From assembly GCA_949752745.1 (NCBI GenBank), contig OX457026.1, positions 42,377,239-42,441,238 on the forward strand: a DNA stretch of 64,000 bases, read 5' to 3'. This document shows, in pieces, positions 34,401 through 44,258 of this stretch. Below the pieces are notes generated by a model. It did no database searches. It saw only the letters and a program-made list of their open reading frames with translations, and had not been told where the DNA came from. A program made the translations under genes and the position numbers. Every line of letters starts with the position of its first letter. The first letter of the stretch is position 1. Source of the stretch: Protula sp. h YS-2021. Its lineage: Eukaryota > Annelida > Polychaeta > Sabellida > Serpulidae.

Positions 34401-37400
34401 ATTGAAGATTGAATGTAAAGGTTATTCCTGGCCGCTACATGGTCTCTTTAAGCGTAGTTGGCATTTTGATTTCACGTGAAGTTGTCAGTCTCTGTCGTGC
34501 GAATCCGCAGTGGTTTAGAGTTTGCAAAACAAATGCAATCCAGGGTGTCCAGCTTTGATGTGCTGCTCATTTCGCTTATGTAGTTAGAATGTGATACATT
34601 TTCAGAAAATGTTCCCGTAGCAGCAAGGGGAAGGCGTGAGACAGAAGACAGGGACACTTTTGAATGTAGTCCGGGAAGCGATACCGTTATTACGGGCGTT
34701 GGTGCCCTTTTACAAAAGTTTGCTAGCAAGTCAAAGAAAGAGGGGGCAGCTACACATTTTAGTAACACAAAACTGGCTGAAGATGCGAAATTGGGTGCTA
34801 CAGAGTCGTTTGAGGGCAAATTACTTGGTAAGTGTATTTTTTTTTAACTATTGAAGCATAAGATGTTCTGTTGCCCAGCTGTGTTTAAAGTGGTCACCTC
34901 GTGTGTTGCTTATTTTTGTTTTTAGGGTTTGCAACTGCAGCCCATTTCGCTGTTCCAAATAATTTTGTGTTTGCGCCCACGAAAAATGCTCGGAAAGAAA
35001 CTAAAATATGACTTAAATTCAAAATCCTTTTAACTTTTTTAGGAGTGGTGAAACCTGTACCTCAACCAGTCAAGATCTTTGAGTTGTCCCACAAGACGGA
35101 AGGTACTTACACGGTCCAACCAGGGAATACCTACCTTGCAAATGCAATGGGTAAGTCGTATTTAGCTTTGTTATCAATTAAAATACAGCGCTTTTCGCCT
35201 TGCACTTTAATCAACAAGGTAACTCAGAGTTATTTATTGGCTTTGTTTCTTTCTCATTTTAGATGTGTTATCAAGTAAGTTGAACATAAAAAAAGTGTGC
35301 AGTGCATCTGGTTTCGCGTATATCACATAAATGCATTTACCATTTGCTTGTGTAACTCTCATGTCTGTCATTTTGTTTTGTTGTAGAAGCTGCCGGACTT
35401 GTTTGCAGGATGGTACAGAGGCCTGGAGGGGCAGATGCGGAGGTATTTGCGGGACAGGAAATTGCGACATGTGTTGTGAGGGATGTGGTAGAAGGACTGA
35501 AACCTGAAGGCATAACTTTTTCCCACATTGAACCCAGGTCTTCACTGCAAACAGTAGATACAAGTGCTATTTTGGGTAGGTTTTACGTATTTCATTTTTT
35601 TTTTAGCTGTATGCTTTAATACAATATAATACATTTTACGGTATGGTTGTAAACTGATGAGGACGTCAAGCAAGCGAAACCATCCAGGTTAAGTGCAAGT
35701 CTAAAACATAGCAATATCGCGTTTCGCATGTTGAGTGTGTTTTATATGGAAAAGATATTTAGAAATGCATTTTGTTTTTATTTCTTTTGTTTCAGCAGAT
35801 GTCTTGGCCAAAGCAAGTGATGAGGGGGAGGGGCAGGAGCAAACTAGCCATGAACTTTGTCAGCCACAAGCTACAACAGCACAAGAGCAAAACTTTTTTC
35901 CAAATTTATCATTTTCTGAGATGTTGCGTGATGACGCCGAACCTGATCCTGAATTTCTAGAGCACTTGACGACCTGTAGTGCACCCGTAACATCTCGGCA
36001 GCGGCCTATTCCATCAACAGCTGTAAGGGAGGAGGACCTTATGCAAGAGCAACAGCACCATGTCTTGGAAAGGTTTTGCGCGCTGACAGAAGAAACAAAA
36101 GGTGGTAAGTAAAATAGTTTTTATGCGATGTCCATTTCGCTGGTATTGAGCATTTGTGCAGTGGTAAAGTGTAGTGGTCAGAAAAATATCAATACCGTTA
36201 AACGAAGACATTATTGCTGGCGAGACCGCCCCCACACCCAAACGGCTTGTTTCACAAAATCGCAGGACGTAATATTGGTGTTAGTAGGGAGCTATTGCTA
36301 TCGGTCTGTCCGTTCGTCTGTCCTTAAATTTTTTTGTCTGGGCGATATCTCAAAAACTATTTATCGGAGCTTCACGAAACTTTACAGGAAGAAAGTATAT
36401 ATAGTGTAAATGTGCAAACACCTGTCCGCCGCTTCATCCGTTGCACCTTGTATGTTGTTTTTATCCGGGCGGTATTTCAAAAGAGTAACTGGACCACAGT
36501 GATGTAGCTGTTATTGGCTGAAGGCTCTGCATCTCCGATGCCTATGTTTATTATTATTCAAAATTCAGTTCGTTTCACTGCAACATGTCGATACACCAGA
36601 ATGAAGAAAGTGTACTTGGTGTAATTAGGGAGCTATGATGGGTTGCAACCTTCCCTCTCCTCCCCTCACCCCGCCCCTTTCTCAAAGAAAAAAAAATAGA
36701 TTGAACTCAGTTTCAGCGCTCACCTCTTGGTACCCTTAATCTGGAGTCTGCTGTGGTTTTTTTTCAAAATTCAGTTCGTTTCACTGCAATATGTTGATAC
36801 ACCAGAATCAAAAATGTGTACTTGGTGTAATTAGGGGGCTACGATGGGTTGCAACCTTCCCTCTCCCCCCCCCCTCACCCCGCCCCTTTCTCAAAGAAAA
36901 AAAAATAGATTGAACTCAGTTTCAGCGCTCACCTCTTGGTACCCTTAATCTGGAGTCTGCTGTGGTTTTTTTTTCAAAATTCAGTTCGTTTCACTGCAAT
37001 ATGTTGATACACCAGAATCAAAAATGTGTACTTGGTGTAATTAGGGGGCTATGGTGGGTTGCAACCTTCTCCCCCCCCTCACCCCGCCCCTTTCTCAAAG
37101 AAAAAAAAAGATAGATTGAACTCAGTTTCAGCACTCGCCACTTGGTGCCCTAAATCTGGAGTCTGCTGTGGTTTTTTTTTTTTTAAATTCGGTTCGTTTC
37201 ACTGCGACATGTTGATACACAACAATGTTTATTTTTTAACCAAAAAGTGCGATATGAGGTTTAGCATTTGCAGTTAATGTTATTAACAAATTGAAGTAAC
37301 CAGCTCATGATGCAAACATATGAGAGGGGGTTACATTCGCTGTGGTATGGTAGTATTTTGTCCTACTTGTGTAAAAATGACTTGCTTTGCATTTGCCATG

Positions 37401-40400
37401 ATTTCTTTGTCTGAATTTCAGTGCTATTTTAGGTTAATATATTTATTGCAGAGGCGGGAAAAGATTGTGATCCTGAGGTGTTCGAGGTGTCCCTAAGAGA
37501 GGTCATTCCGTTAGAACCGAATGTTGAACAACACGTCTCAGATTCATCGGTATTAAGTTCTCCCGTACCAATGGCTCAGATAGAAAACAGTTCTCCCGTA
37601 TCAGTGGCCCAGATAGAAAAGCCAAAGAGTTTCTCACTGCGAATTCGCCCTAAACAGAAAAGGCTACAGCCCCAGTCCGATGAAAGCTCTTCCGTCGATC
37701 GTGACCATGATTCAGACTACGTACCCACTCCAAAAAAGAAAAGGCTCTCAGGAAAAAAACATAAATTTAGTTCAAGTAGCAGTGATGAGGAGTCTGATGA
37801 AGCCCCTATCACATCAACTCCACGAAAGGCAGCGAAAGCAACGGTTCGCAGACCAGCAGTGAAAAGTAGCCAGAGATCAGGTGCAAAAGCAATAGTTCGC
37901 AGACCAGCAGTGAAAAGTAGCCAGAGATCAGGTGGCAAACACAGTCAATTGAAAGCCTCATCGGCGCCAGAGAAAGACAAAAGAGGGAGACAGAAATATC
38001 TTACAAAGTCGGAGTTACAGCCCAAGTCCGTCAGAAGCTCTGGCCACGCTCATGATGGTGATTCAGACTCCGTACCCACTGCGAAAAAGAAAAGGTTACC
38101 AGGAAAAAAACATACATTTACTACAAGTAGCAGTGAGTCTAATGAAACCCCTGTCACAACTCCAGGAAAAGCGGCGAAAGCAACGGTTCGCAGATCAGTG
38201 AAAAGTAGCGAGATCTCAGGCGACGAACACGGTCAGATGGAGGACCCATCGGTGCCTGTTGGAGAAAAAGACACAACAGAGGGACCGATGTTTAGTTCAA
38301 GTACCGACAGATCCGAATCTACGCCCGTCACATCGACCCCAATGAAATCACGTCGCAAGTCAGCGAAACGAACGGTTTCAACACCATCAGCTTTAAGAAG
38401 CGAAACCTCGGATACAGAACCAGCTACTGCAATTGAATCTTCAACGGTAGCAACTGCGGATAGTGATTTCGATCTACCAAGACTGGACCCAGCCAGTAAA
38501 AAAAAGCATTGTTGTTTCTTCTGTCACAAATTGATTGCACGTGTAGCCGAACATTGCACAGGCGTCCATCGAAACGAAGACGAAATAAAAGTTATAAAAG
38601 AAATCAAAGACAAGCGTTGTCGTGCATTGGAATGGGATAGAATTCGAAAATTGGGAGATTATTGGTACAACAAACAGGCCAAAAAGAAAGGGTTGAAAGA
38701 CTTAATTGTCAAATACCGAAACACCATGAGGAAGAGGGAGAAAGCGACTGAAGAAAAAGAGTACCTGTTGTGTCCATACTGCAAGGCAATGATAACGAAA
38801 GAAAACTTCGCACGTCATCAAAGGAGGGAATGTAAGCAAAATGCAGATCGACGGGAAAAAGGAGAGAAAATTGATACGCCCGAAAAAACTACGCGAAAAC
38901 GACTTGTTCCTGAGGCAAGAGCTAAAATGATGCAAGTGGACACCAAGTCTGAATCTGTTAAAAAGGCTTTGGCACGCATGCACCCGTGTCATACGACGGA
39001 GATCATAAAGAACGACAAGTTGCTGCTAGAGCTGATGGAATTTTTATCCGATAAACATGGTCATATGTCGAAGGCGCAAAGTATGATAACACAACCCGTC
39101 ATAGCTTTGGCAAAGTTACTTAAGCTGTGTCGCGAGAAATATCCCGATGTTTTCGTAAGCAGTGAAGACCTAGTCCACCCTGGCCACTACAGGCTAATGG
39201 AGAGCGTTATTAAAATGTCCCAGGACGAAGGACCAGCATCACAAGAAGAATTCAGCCATCCATCGGCGGTTATGAGATTAGGAGGAACTCTAAGAACCCT
39301 TGCAACCGAATACGAGATGCATTGCCTACGAAATGGAGACTACTCGAAAAACAAGATTGCCTCTGTGTTCCATTCTGTGCTCGATCGTTATTACACATGT
39401 TTGTCCAGACGAGCTAACTTCCTGCTAAAGCGACGAAAATTTAACAAGAGAAAAATTCTGCCAATGTTTCAAGACATTGACAAGTTTTTCCAACACATAT
39501 CGAACAGAATGAAGGTACTTCATACGAAACCGGCGAAAGAAGACATCTATAGGGAAGTCGTGGTGTATACCCTCGCACAGGTGATAATGTTCAACAGAAA
39601 ACGCAGTGGTGAGGTCGAAAGGTTGCTATTGAAGGATTTAACTGACGGTCTGAAAATTTCATCAGAGCCAGATCCCGAATATCTAGCGGGAATGCAGGAA
39701 TTCGAAAAGCAGTTGGCAAGCAAATTGATCAGGATTGAGTTCTTGGGGAAATGCTCTAGACGAATATCGGTGCTGTTAACAAACGATATGCACGAAAACA
39801 TCAAGCTGCTGCTGAAGCTACGCGAAAAGTACGTCCACAAGAACTCGGTTTATGTCTTTGCACGTCCCGGAAATTATAACACACCGATGGAGGGGCACGT
39901 CGCGGTAAAAAAGGTAGCAGTGGAAGCAGGCCTTACCGACTTGAACATTTTTAATTCAACAAACATGCGAAAACACCTTGCAACGATGTCGCAAGTGTTA
40001 AACTTGCCGCACGTAGAGCAGGACTTTTTGGCAAATTTCATGGGTCACGACATAAGGGTTCATAGGGATTACTACAGATTACCGGTCGACATTGTCGAAA
40101 AGAGTAAAGTGGCACAGGTCCTCATTGCCATAAACAGTGGGAAGCCAAGGGAACCATACCAACAAACGGGCTACGAAGCGTTGCCGGATGTGGAAATTGG
40201 CGAGGTGACTGCACAGGGTGGACCAACGGAAAGTAGGTTTATGTTGCACTTTACGTGCAAAATGTACTTCAAAATTTGTAAGAAAATTTGAAAAGTATAG
40301 TTAGCTGACTTTGTAACAGGGAGATGTTAAAAAACCCAAAAAATGTTTTAAGATGTGTGTGTTTCAGTACGTTTATTTTCCTACTTTTTTCGACCCCGTT

Positions 40401-41940
40401 CCCATGTATGTTTTACAGCTGAGAAGATTTGAAGTAACACACAGTTCAGTTTGGCGCGAAAATGACGTGTATATGTAATTGGGAGTTAATTTGATACCCG
40501 TCTATGCTGTTCGCAGGTGATGTTGAAGAATCAGACGGAGAGGGAGAAGTGGACGTCATAAGAGAGACGGAGCAACGACTGCTGGGTAAGAAACCTATTA
40601 ATCGGATTTCGCTTGAATTGTGCGTAAACAGTCAGGAGTAAAGTTGTGTAAGATGATAAAGGGGTGATATTTGTAATGACTATTTCATTAAACGTTTTTT
40701 TTTTATTATTTTTTTTTAAACATTGTTCAGAATGTAATTATCATTTACAAGGCTGTACAAAACATGAGACAGTAGTAATAAAATGTGTGACCTTTGAATT
40801 TCGCAGGTTTTTGGTACTGCTGCAACTCCGCCAATGTTATTTATAACAAAGTGGCATTTTTTTATGTTTTTACAGGCGATCAAGCAACTCGTCCCCACTT
40901 CAGTGAAGTTGAAGTGGCTCTCATGAAGACCATATTCAAGAAAGAATTACACCACAGAGGTAGTCTTCCAACGTTAGATGAAGTGGAGGATCGAGTTCGA
41001 GACGAGGAAATGTTACTGGGTCGTTCTGTGAGAGAAATCTTCAATTTCCTGAAAGCGCAGAAGAAAAAAAGTACCAAAGCAAAAAAACAACAAACAGCAG
41101 CTCCTTCCGCTCCTGCTCCACCGACCGCTGATGCTTCAGACGATAGTTCAGGTACAAGCATACAAGCAAAAATATTAAAGAAAGATGTACTTCACATTTC
41201 GCATGGAGTGAGAGACTAAGAAAATTTTAGTGTAGATGAATATTTAACATTGTTTTTAATTGTATGTTGTTGACCCTTCACTATGTATAATTAATTTCTC
41301 TTGCATATAAGCAAAAACATTGCATTTAGACGTGTTCATTTATGTTTTTCTTTCAGACGAGGTGGAATATGAAATTCCTTTGCCTGTCACCTCAGTATCA
41401 TCACTTATGAAAAAGAAACGGAAGAAATCCGGTCACAGCCGCAGGTCAGAGAGTCCCAAGAAAACTAAAGGTAGGATTTAACAGAAAGCATTCGGTTCAC
41501 ATAAATTTTAGGTGGTACATTTCGCGTGGTTCTGTTAATAGCGTTGCGAAAACTATATTGAATGTAACGTGTGCTTTCGCAAGAATTGACAGTTCATTGC
41601 ACTTACATTTTATAATCTCGCCTTATCTTTTGCAATGCTCGACACTTAATGTAAACTCACAAATTTATTTTGCTAGATACACATGTTTTACACTTGTGCA
41701 AATTATTTTACAGGTTCGAGTAGGCCGTGGACAACAGAGGAAAAAGAGGCGGTGCATAAACATTTCCAAGGCCACATTGACCGATACAAGCCGCCAACGA
41801 TGAAAGAAATCAAGTCCTGCCTTTCAGAGGAAAGTGATATTTTAGGACACAGGAACAAAGTTCAGTTGCGGGCATACCTTTCAAATTTGTACAAGAGAAA
41901 TAGAAAGGCGGAAGAAGCTTCAGATCCGTTTAAAAAATAA
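31314..41940 (+). CDS. Gene B: PWWP-like, zinc-finger, tyrosine-recombinase, Myb/SANT-like protein (15 exons, 1761 aa)
   Basis: Exons: 31314-31495, 31776-31834, 32573-32782, 33117-33389, 33764-34018, 34606-34827, 35043-35150, 35263-35274, 35387-35575, 35796-36104, 37452-40232, 40517-40585, 40876-41151, 41357-41470, 41714-41940. They total 5286 nt, one open frame, every junction GT-AG; the first intron is phase 2, all others phase 1. Approximate residues: PWWP-like 23-80; exon-triplet repeats about 152-400; basic/serine region 620-950; C2H2 finger from 961; YR domain to about 1500 (Arg1324, Arg1446, His1472, Tyr1480/1481); Myb/SANT-like modules 1557-1648 and 1690-1755. A nuclear, chromatin-reading, DNA-binding role is inferred. 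Start ATG directly follows an acceptor, so a 5' UTR exon is likely. Confidence 0.85.
31776..31834 (+). CDS. Gene B exon 2: end of the PWWP-like module
   Basis: Acceptor TTTCATTTTTAG and donor ATTG|GTAATA. Encodes PEKVSDPRKLKPFPMAVGI; the L-K-P-F phrase suits the end of a PWWP fold, where a conserved L-x-P-F-x often follows. Confidence 0.7.
31867..32327. repeat. Intronic tandem duplication of about 230 bp
   Basis: GTGATTGGGTTAAATGTC...GCAGGTTCGATTATCTA...CCAGTTGCACGTTCTCATTG occurs twice in intron 2 (from about 31877 and 32096). The GGTTCGATTATC phrase mimics a tRNA B box, but no tRNA folds around it. Confidence 0.75.
32573..32782 (+). CDS. Gene B exon 3
   Basis: Acceptor TTTTTTTCTGCAG and donor TCAG|GTAATA. 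Encodes a helical region (GYIKAWAEAAKRLCRRDQSH) as expected for the helical tail after a PWWP barrel, then an acidic DSDDSSD patch. Confidence 0.75.
33117..33389 (+). CDS. Gene B exon 4: first of three duplicated exons
   Basis: Acceptor CGCTTGCACAG and donor CTGG|GTAAGT; phase 1-1. Contains IPVAAIESHETEV, VAQSEERSSGSDCVIQGVK and SAVEGASSEKSLG. Exons 5 and 6 repeat this plan. Symmetric phase lets the exon duplicate without frameshift. Predicted disordered and acidic. Confidence 0.75.
33764..34018 (+). CDS. Gene B exon 5: second duplicated exon
   Basis: Very close to exon 4 (GEGVAQSEERSSDSDCVITG; SAVQGASYEKSLG) but lacks six codons around KLSAN. The intron after it also starts like intron 4 (GTAAGTGATGCTTTTGCATT), so exon plus intron were copied together. 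Confidence 0.8.
34209..34366. mobile_element. Foldback MITE in gene B intron 5
   Basis: A 158-bp imperfect palindrome with ends ACGGAAGACCTGG and CCAGGTCTTCCGAA, flanked by TGTGATT (34202-34208 and 34367-34373). The paralogous intron 4 lacks it at the same place (GGACTGCTTATC... continues to GTAAGAGTTTTGT), giving an empty site. Confidence 0.8.
34606..34827 (+). CDS. Gene B exon 6: diverged third duplicated exon
   Basis: Acceptor ACATTTTCAG and donor CTTG|GTAAGT. Opens ENVPVAARGRRETE like exon 5 and keeps SPGSDTVITGV, but the rest has drifted. It is the oldest copy or the least constrained. Confidence 0.75.
35043..35150 (+). CDS. Gene B exon 7
   Basis: Acceptor TAACTTTTTTAG and donor ATGG|GTAAGT, phase 1. 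Encodes VVKPVPQPVKIFELSHKTEG and TYTVQPGNTYLANAM. No domain recognised. Confidence 0.7.
35263..35274 (+). CDS. Gene B exon 8: 12-nt microexon
   Basis: Between CTTTCTCATTTTAG and GTAAGTTG lies ATGTGTTATCAA, which in phase adds four codons (D V L S with split ends). Both skipping and inclusion keep the frame, so it may be alternatively spliced. Confidence 0.6.
35387..35575 (+). CDS. Gene B exon 9: module shared with gene A
   Basis: Acceptor GTTTTGTTGTAG and donor TTGG|GTAGGT. Encodes AAGLVCRMVQRPGGADAEVF and VVRDVVEGLKPEGITFSHIE; the second part corresponds to gene A exon 2914-3042. Confidence 0.75.
35796..36104 (+). CDS. Gene B exon 10 with NAGNAG acceptor
   Basis: The acceptor reads TTTCAGCAG, so splicing at 35796 or 35799 differs by one codon (Ala) without frame change. 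The exon encodes ADVLAKASDEGEGQEQTSHE, then an acidic and Gln-rich stretch. Donor GGTG|GTAAGT. Confidence 0.75.
36285..36550. repeat. Single-unit relative of the 9331-9953 element
   Basis: Contains GCTATTGCTATCGGTCTGTC, GGGCGATATCTCAAAAACTA, CACAGTGATGTAGCTG, TTATTGGCTGAAGGCTCTGC and ATCTCCGATGCCTATGTTTA. The inverted left end is eroded. Lies in gene B intron 10. Confidence 0.7.
36551..37235. repeat. Tandem repeat of about 215-bp units, three copies
   Basis: Unit marks: AAATTCAGTTCGTTTCACTG, GTGTACTTGGTGTAATTAGG, GGGTTGCAACCTTC and GAACTCAGTTTCAGCRCTC, starting near 36555, 36765 and 36980, with a partial fourth start near 37185. The TTTCTCA/CTTGGTRCCCTTAATCT part resembles the repeat block at 26950-30000. 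Confidence 0.8.
37452..40232 (+). CDS. Gene B giant exon 11: zinc fingers plus tyrosine recombinase
   Basis: Acceptor TATTTATTGCAG and donor GGAAA|GTAGGT. N-terminal part has repeated blocks (TVRRPAVKSSQRSG then IVRRPAVKSSQRSG, and two PKKKRL/KKKRLPGKKH basic stretches). Next, C2H2 finger C-x2-C-x9-H-x4-H from 38513 (CFFCHKLIARVAEHCTGVH) and a C-x2-C-x11-H-x4-C finger (CPYC...HQRREC). YR core: RSGE with Arg codon 39602, beta-hairpin FLGK, box II MRKHLATM with Arg 39968, GHD with His 40046, YYRLP with Tyr 40070/40073. Box II has Thr instead of the first His. Clear homology to gene A throughout. Intact. Confidence 0.9.
40517..40585 (+). CDS. Gene B exon 12: acidic linker
   Basis: Acceptor GCTGTTCGCAG and donor CTGG|GTAAGA, phase 1. 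Encodes DVEESDGEGEVDVIRETEQR. Confidence 0.75.
40876..41151 (+). CDS. Gene B exon 13: degenerate Myb/SANT-like module 1
   Basis: Acceptor GTTTTTACAG and donor TCAG|GTACAA. Encodes RPHFSEVEVALMKTIFKKEL, a GSLPTLDEVEDRV turn-helix and a third helix, then a Lys/Gln/Ala/Pro tail. Equivalent of gene A exon 7899-8198, with Trp replaced. Confidence 0.75.
41357..41470 (+). CDS. Gene B exon 14: basic linker
   Basis: Acceptor TTTTTCTTTCAG and donor AAAG|GTAGGA. Encodes DEVEYEIPLPVTSVSS then KKKRKKSGHSRR, a strong nuclear-localisation-like cluster. Confidence 0.75.
41714..41940 (+). CDS. Gene B exon 15: terminal Myb/SANT-like domain
   Basis: Acceptor AATTATTTTACAG; stop TAA 41938-41940. Encodes SRPWTTEEKEAVHKHFQGHI, a PPTMKEIKSCL turn-helix and LRAYLSNLYKRNRK as basic third helix. 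Its 3' half is copied three times downstream (43233, 44150, 45154). Confidence 0.85.
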
Positions 41941-43232
41941 GAAAATATTTTGGGGACATTTCGCTGTGATATCATGTTTGTGGTATTCTGTTTTGGTTTA
42001 CACAAGTGCGGGGAGTTTTCTTTTTAACTGTCAGTTCGAAAGTTCTCTGTTCGGAGTGACCAATTTCAAAGTTTATGAACGTTGTGAGATTGGGTAGTAC
42101 GAGTAAATAATATGTGACAGAGTCTCAAAACTTGCAAATTTTGCTGATGTTTCTGTGAGTAAGAACATTTTGGTGTTCGCACATTTCGCATGGTTGTGTA
42201 CGTACATTTGGCATGTCAATTCGAAAGCTTTAACTGTGTTAATTGCAGGCAACTTTTCTCACACCAAGTGTGACTTTGATACGTACAAAACCATGCGAAA
42301 TGTGCGAACACCAAAATGTTCTAATTCACAAACATCGGCAAAATTTATTTTAATTTGTAAGGGAGGGGGGCTGTGCTGTGACGTTCAAGTCTTACCTTGG
42401 CACGGGGTTCGTGTGTGGGACTAACTGTGTAACTCGAGTGGGAAGGGAAAAATGTTGAAGACGCAAAGCGCACGGTAGCGGAGTAGAAAGGATAAATATA
42501 CACTTCCTTCGTTGCTATTCATTGTATAACATGTTTTTTATGCTTATGTTTCTGTCGTTGCATTTTCTGGCGGTGAAACGTGATGTCTTCCATGGTGTTA
42601 GTAATGTCAGTGTTTTCATGGTAACACTGGACGTAGTGTTGTAAGTCCGCATCGGGGGCCATCGGTTGTGGCGTTATTACTTAAACTCGTGCGGTTGGTT
42701 TAAACAAAGCACTTGCTAGGTAGACAGGAAAAGGTGTATTGACAAACATACTCATTTAATATTGGGGGTGGGTGGGTGGGATTGGTGGTAGGGGATTGTC
42801 GATTTATCAAGAGCTTTCAAAAATTACGGGGCAGGTTTTTTCGTTTTCCAGTATTAAGTCAGGACACCTGTCTTTATGAAATCATGCTGTTTGACCCAGC
42901 GAGTATTTGTTTTAATTTGTTTTTAGTTTCGCTGTCAGAAAGCGTACTTGTTAGAAATGAAAGTAAGGGAGGGGGGCTGTGCGGTGACGTTCAAGTCTTA
43001 CCTTGGCACGGGGTTCGTGTGTGGGACTAACTGTGTAACTCGAGTGGGAAGGGAAAAATGTTGAAGACGCAAAGCGCACGGTAGCGAAGTAGAAAGGATA
43101 AATATACACTTCCTTCGTTGCTATTCATTGTATAACATGTTTTTTATGCTTATGTTTCTGTCGTTGCATTTTCTGGCGGTGAAACGTGATGTCTTCCATG
43201 GTGTTAGTAATGTCAGTGTTTTCATGGTAACA

Positions 43233-43260
43233 TGAAGCTTCAGATCCGTTTAAAAAAAAG
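43233..43260 (+). pseudogene. Gene B exon 15 tail fragment, copy 1
   Basis: GAAGCTTCAGATCCGTTTAA continues into a sequence like the region after the gene B stop (GACCATTTCGCTGTGATGTCATG). Only the last codons and 3' flank remain. Confidence 0.7.
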
Positions 43261-43857
43261 ACGCTATTTCGGGACCATTTCGCTGTGATGTCATGTTTGT
43301 GGTATTCCGTTTTGGTTTACACAAGTGGGGGGAGTTTTTTTTGTATCAGTTTTTCCATGCAGTTCACTGTTCTTATACGAAGTGACCGACTTCATATTTA
43401 TGAACGTCACGGGTCTGAGTAGTACGGGCAATTTTCATATAACGGGGTCTCAAAACCTGCCAAATTTGCCGAGGTATTAAGAAGTGTTTTGGTTCGTACA
43501 TTTCGCATGGTTATGTGCGGTCGCGTATCAGGTTTCAGAGTGTTATTTGTATTTGATTTTTCTCGTTTACAGTGACAAACTGTAAATTTATGAAAGTGGC
43601 GTTGATGGATAGTACGGATAAGTTTCATGTGACAGGGTCACAAAAGGTGCAAAGTTTGCCGATGTATTTAAAAAAGAAATACTTGCGTCGTAGATTTCGC
43701 GTGGTTGCACTGCATTTCGCATGGTTGTAGATGTGTGCGTACATTTCGCTTGTCAGTTCGAAAGCATTAGCTGTGTTATTTGCAGTTCACTGCTCCTATA
43801 AGAAGTGGCCGACTTTAAATTTATGAGCGTTGCGAGATGATGTAGTACGAGAAAATG

Positions 43858-44126
43858 ATATGTGGCAGGGTCTCAAAACTTTACAAATTTTGCTGATGTT
43901 TCTGTGAGTAAGAACATTTTGGTGTTCGCACATTTCGCATGGTTGTGTACGTACATTTGGCATGTCAATTCGAAAGCTTTAACTGTGTTAATTGCAGGCA
44001 ACTTTTCTCACACCAAGTGTGACTTTGATACGTACAAAACCATGCGAAATGTGCGAACACCAAAATGTTCTAATTCACAGAAACATCGGCAAAATTTTCG
44101 AAGTTTGAGACCCTGTTACATACATG
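43858..44126. repeat. Foldback unit with arms of about 85 bp
   Basis: Left arm GGGTCTCAAAAC...GAACATTTTGGTGTTCGCAC...CATGGTTGTG is the inverted counterpart of CATGCGAAATGTGCGAACAC...CAAAATGTTC...GAGACCCTG on the right. Related foldbacks are near 42115-42345, 44872-45120 and 45835-46105. Confidence 0.7.
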
Positions 44127-44149
44127 GTTGTGGACGTACATTTCGCATG

Positions 44150-44258
44150 TGATATTTTAGGACACAGGAACAAAGTTCAGTTGCGGGCATACCTTTCAAA
44201 ATTTTACAAGAAAAATAAAAAGGCGGATGAAGCTTCAGATCCATTTAAAAAAAAAATA
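44150..44258 (+). pseudogene. Gene B exon 15 3' half, copy 2
   Basis: From TGATATTTTAGGACACAGGA to the GAAGCTTCAGATCC region, matching 41835-41940 and continuing into the 3' flank. It lacks the first helix and any splice acceptor. Confidence 0.85.

Noticed and set aside
36541..36550. Helitron 3' end suggested by the mini-hairpin GCATCTCCGATGC before CTATGTTTA
   Set aside because: Helitrons end in CTRR after the hairpin and lack terminal inverted repeats; here the relative at 9331-9953 has inverted ends. Left as unclassified.
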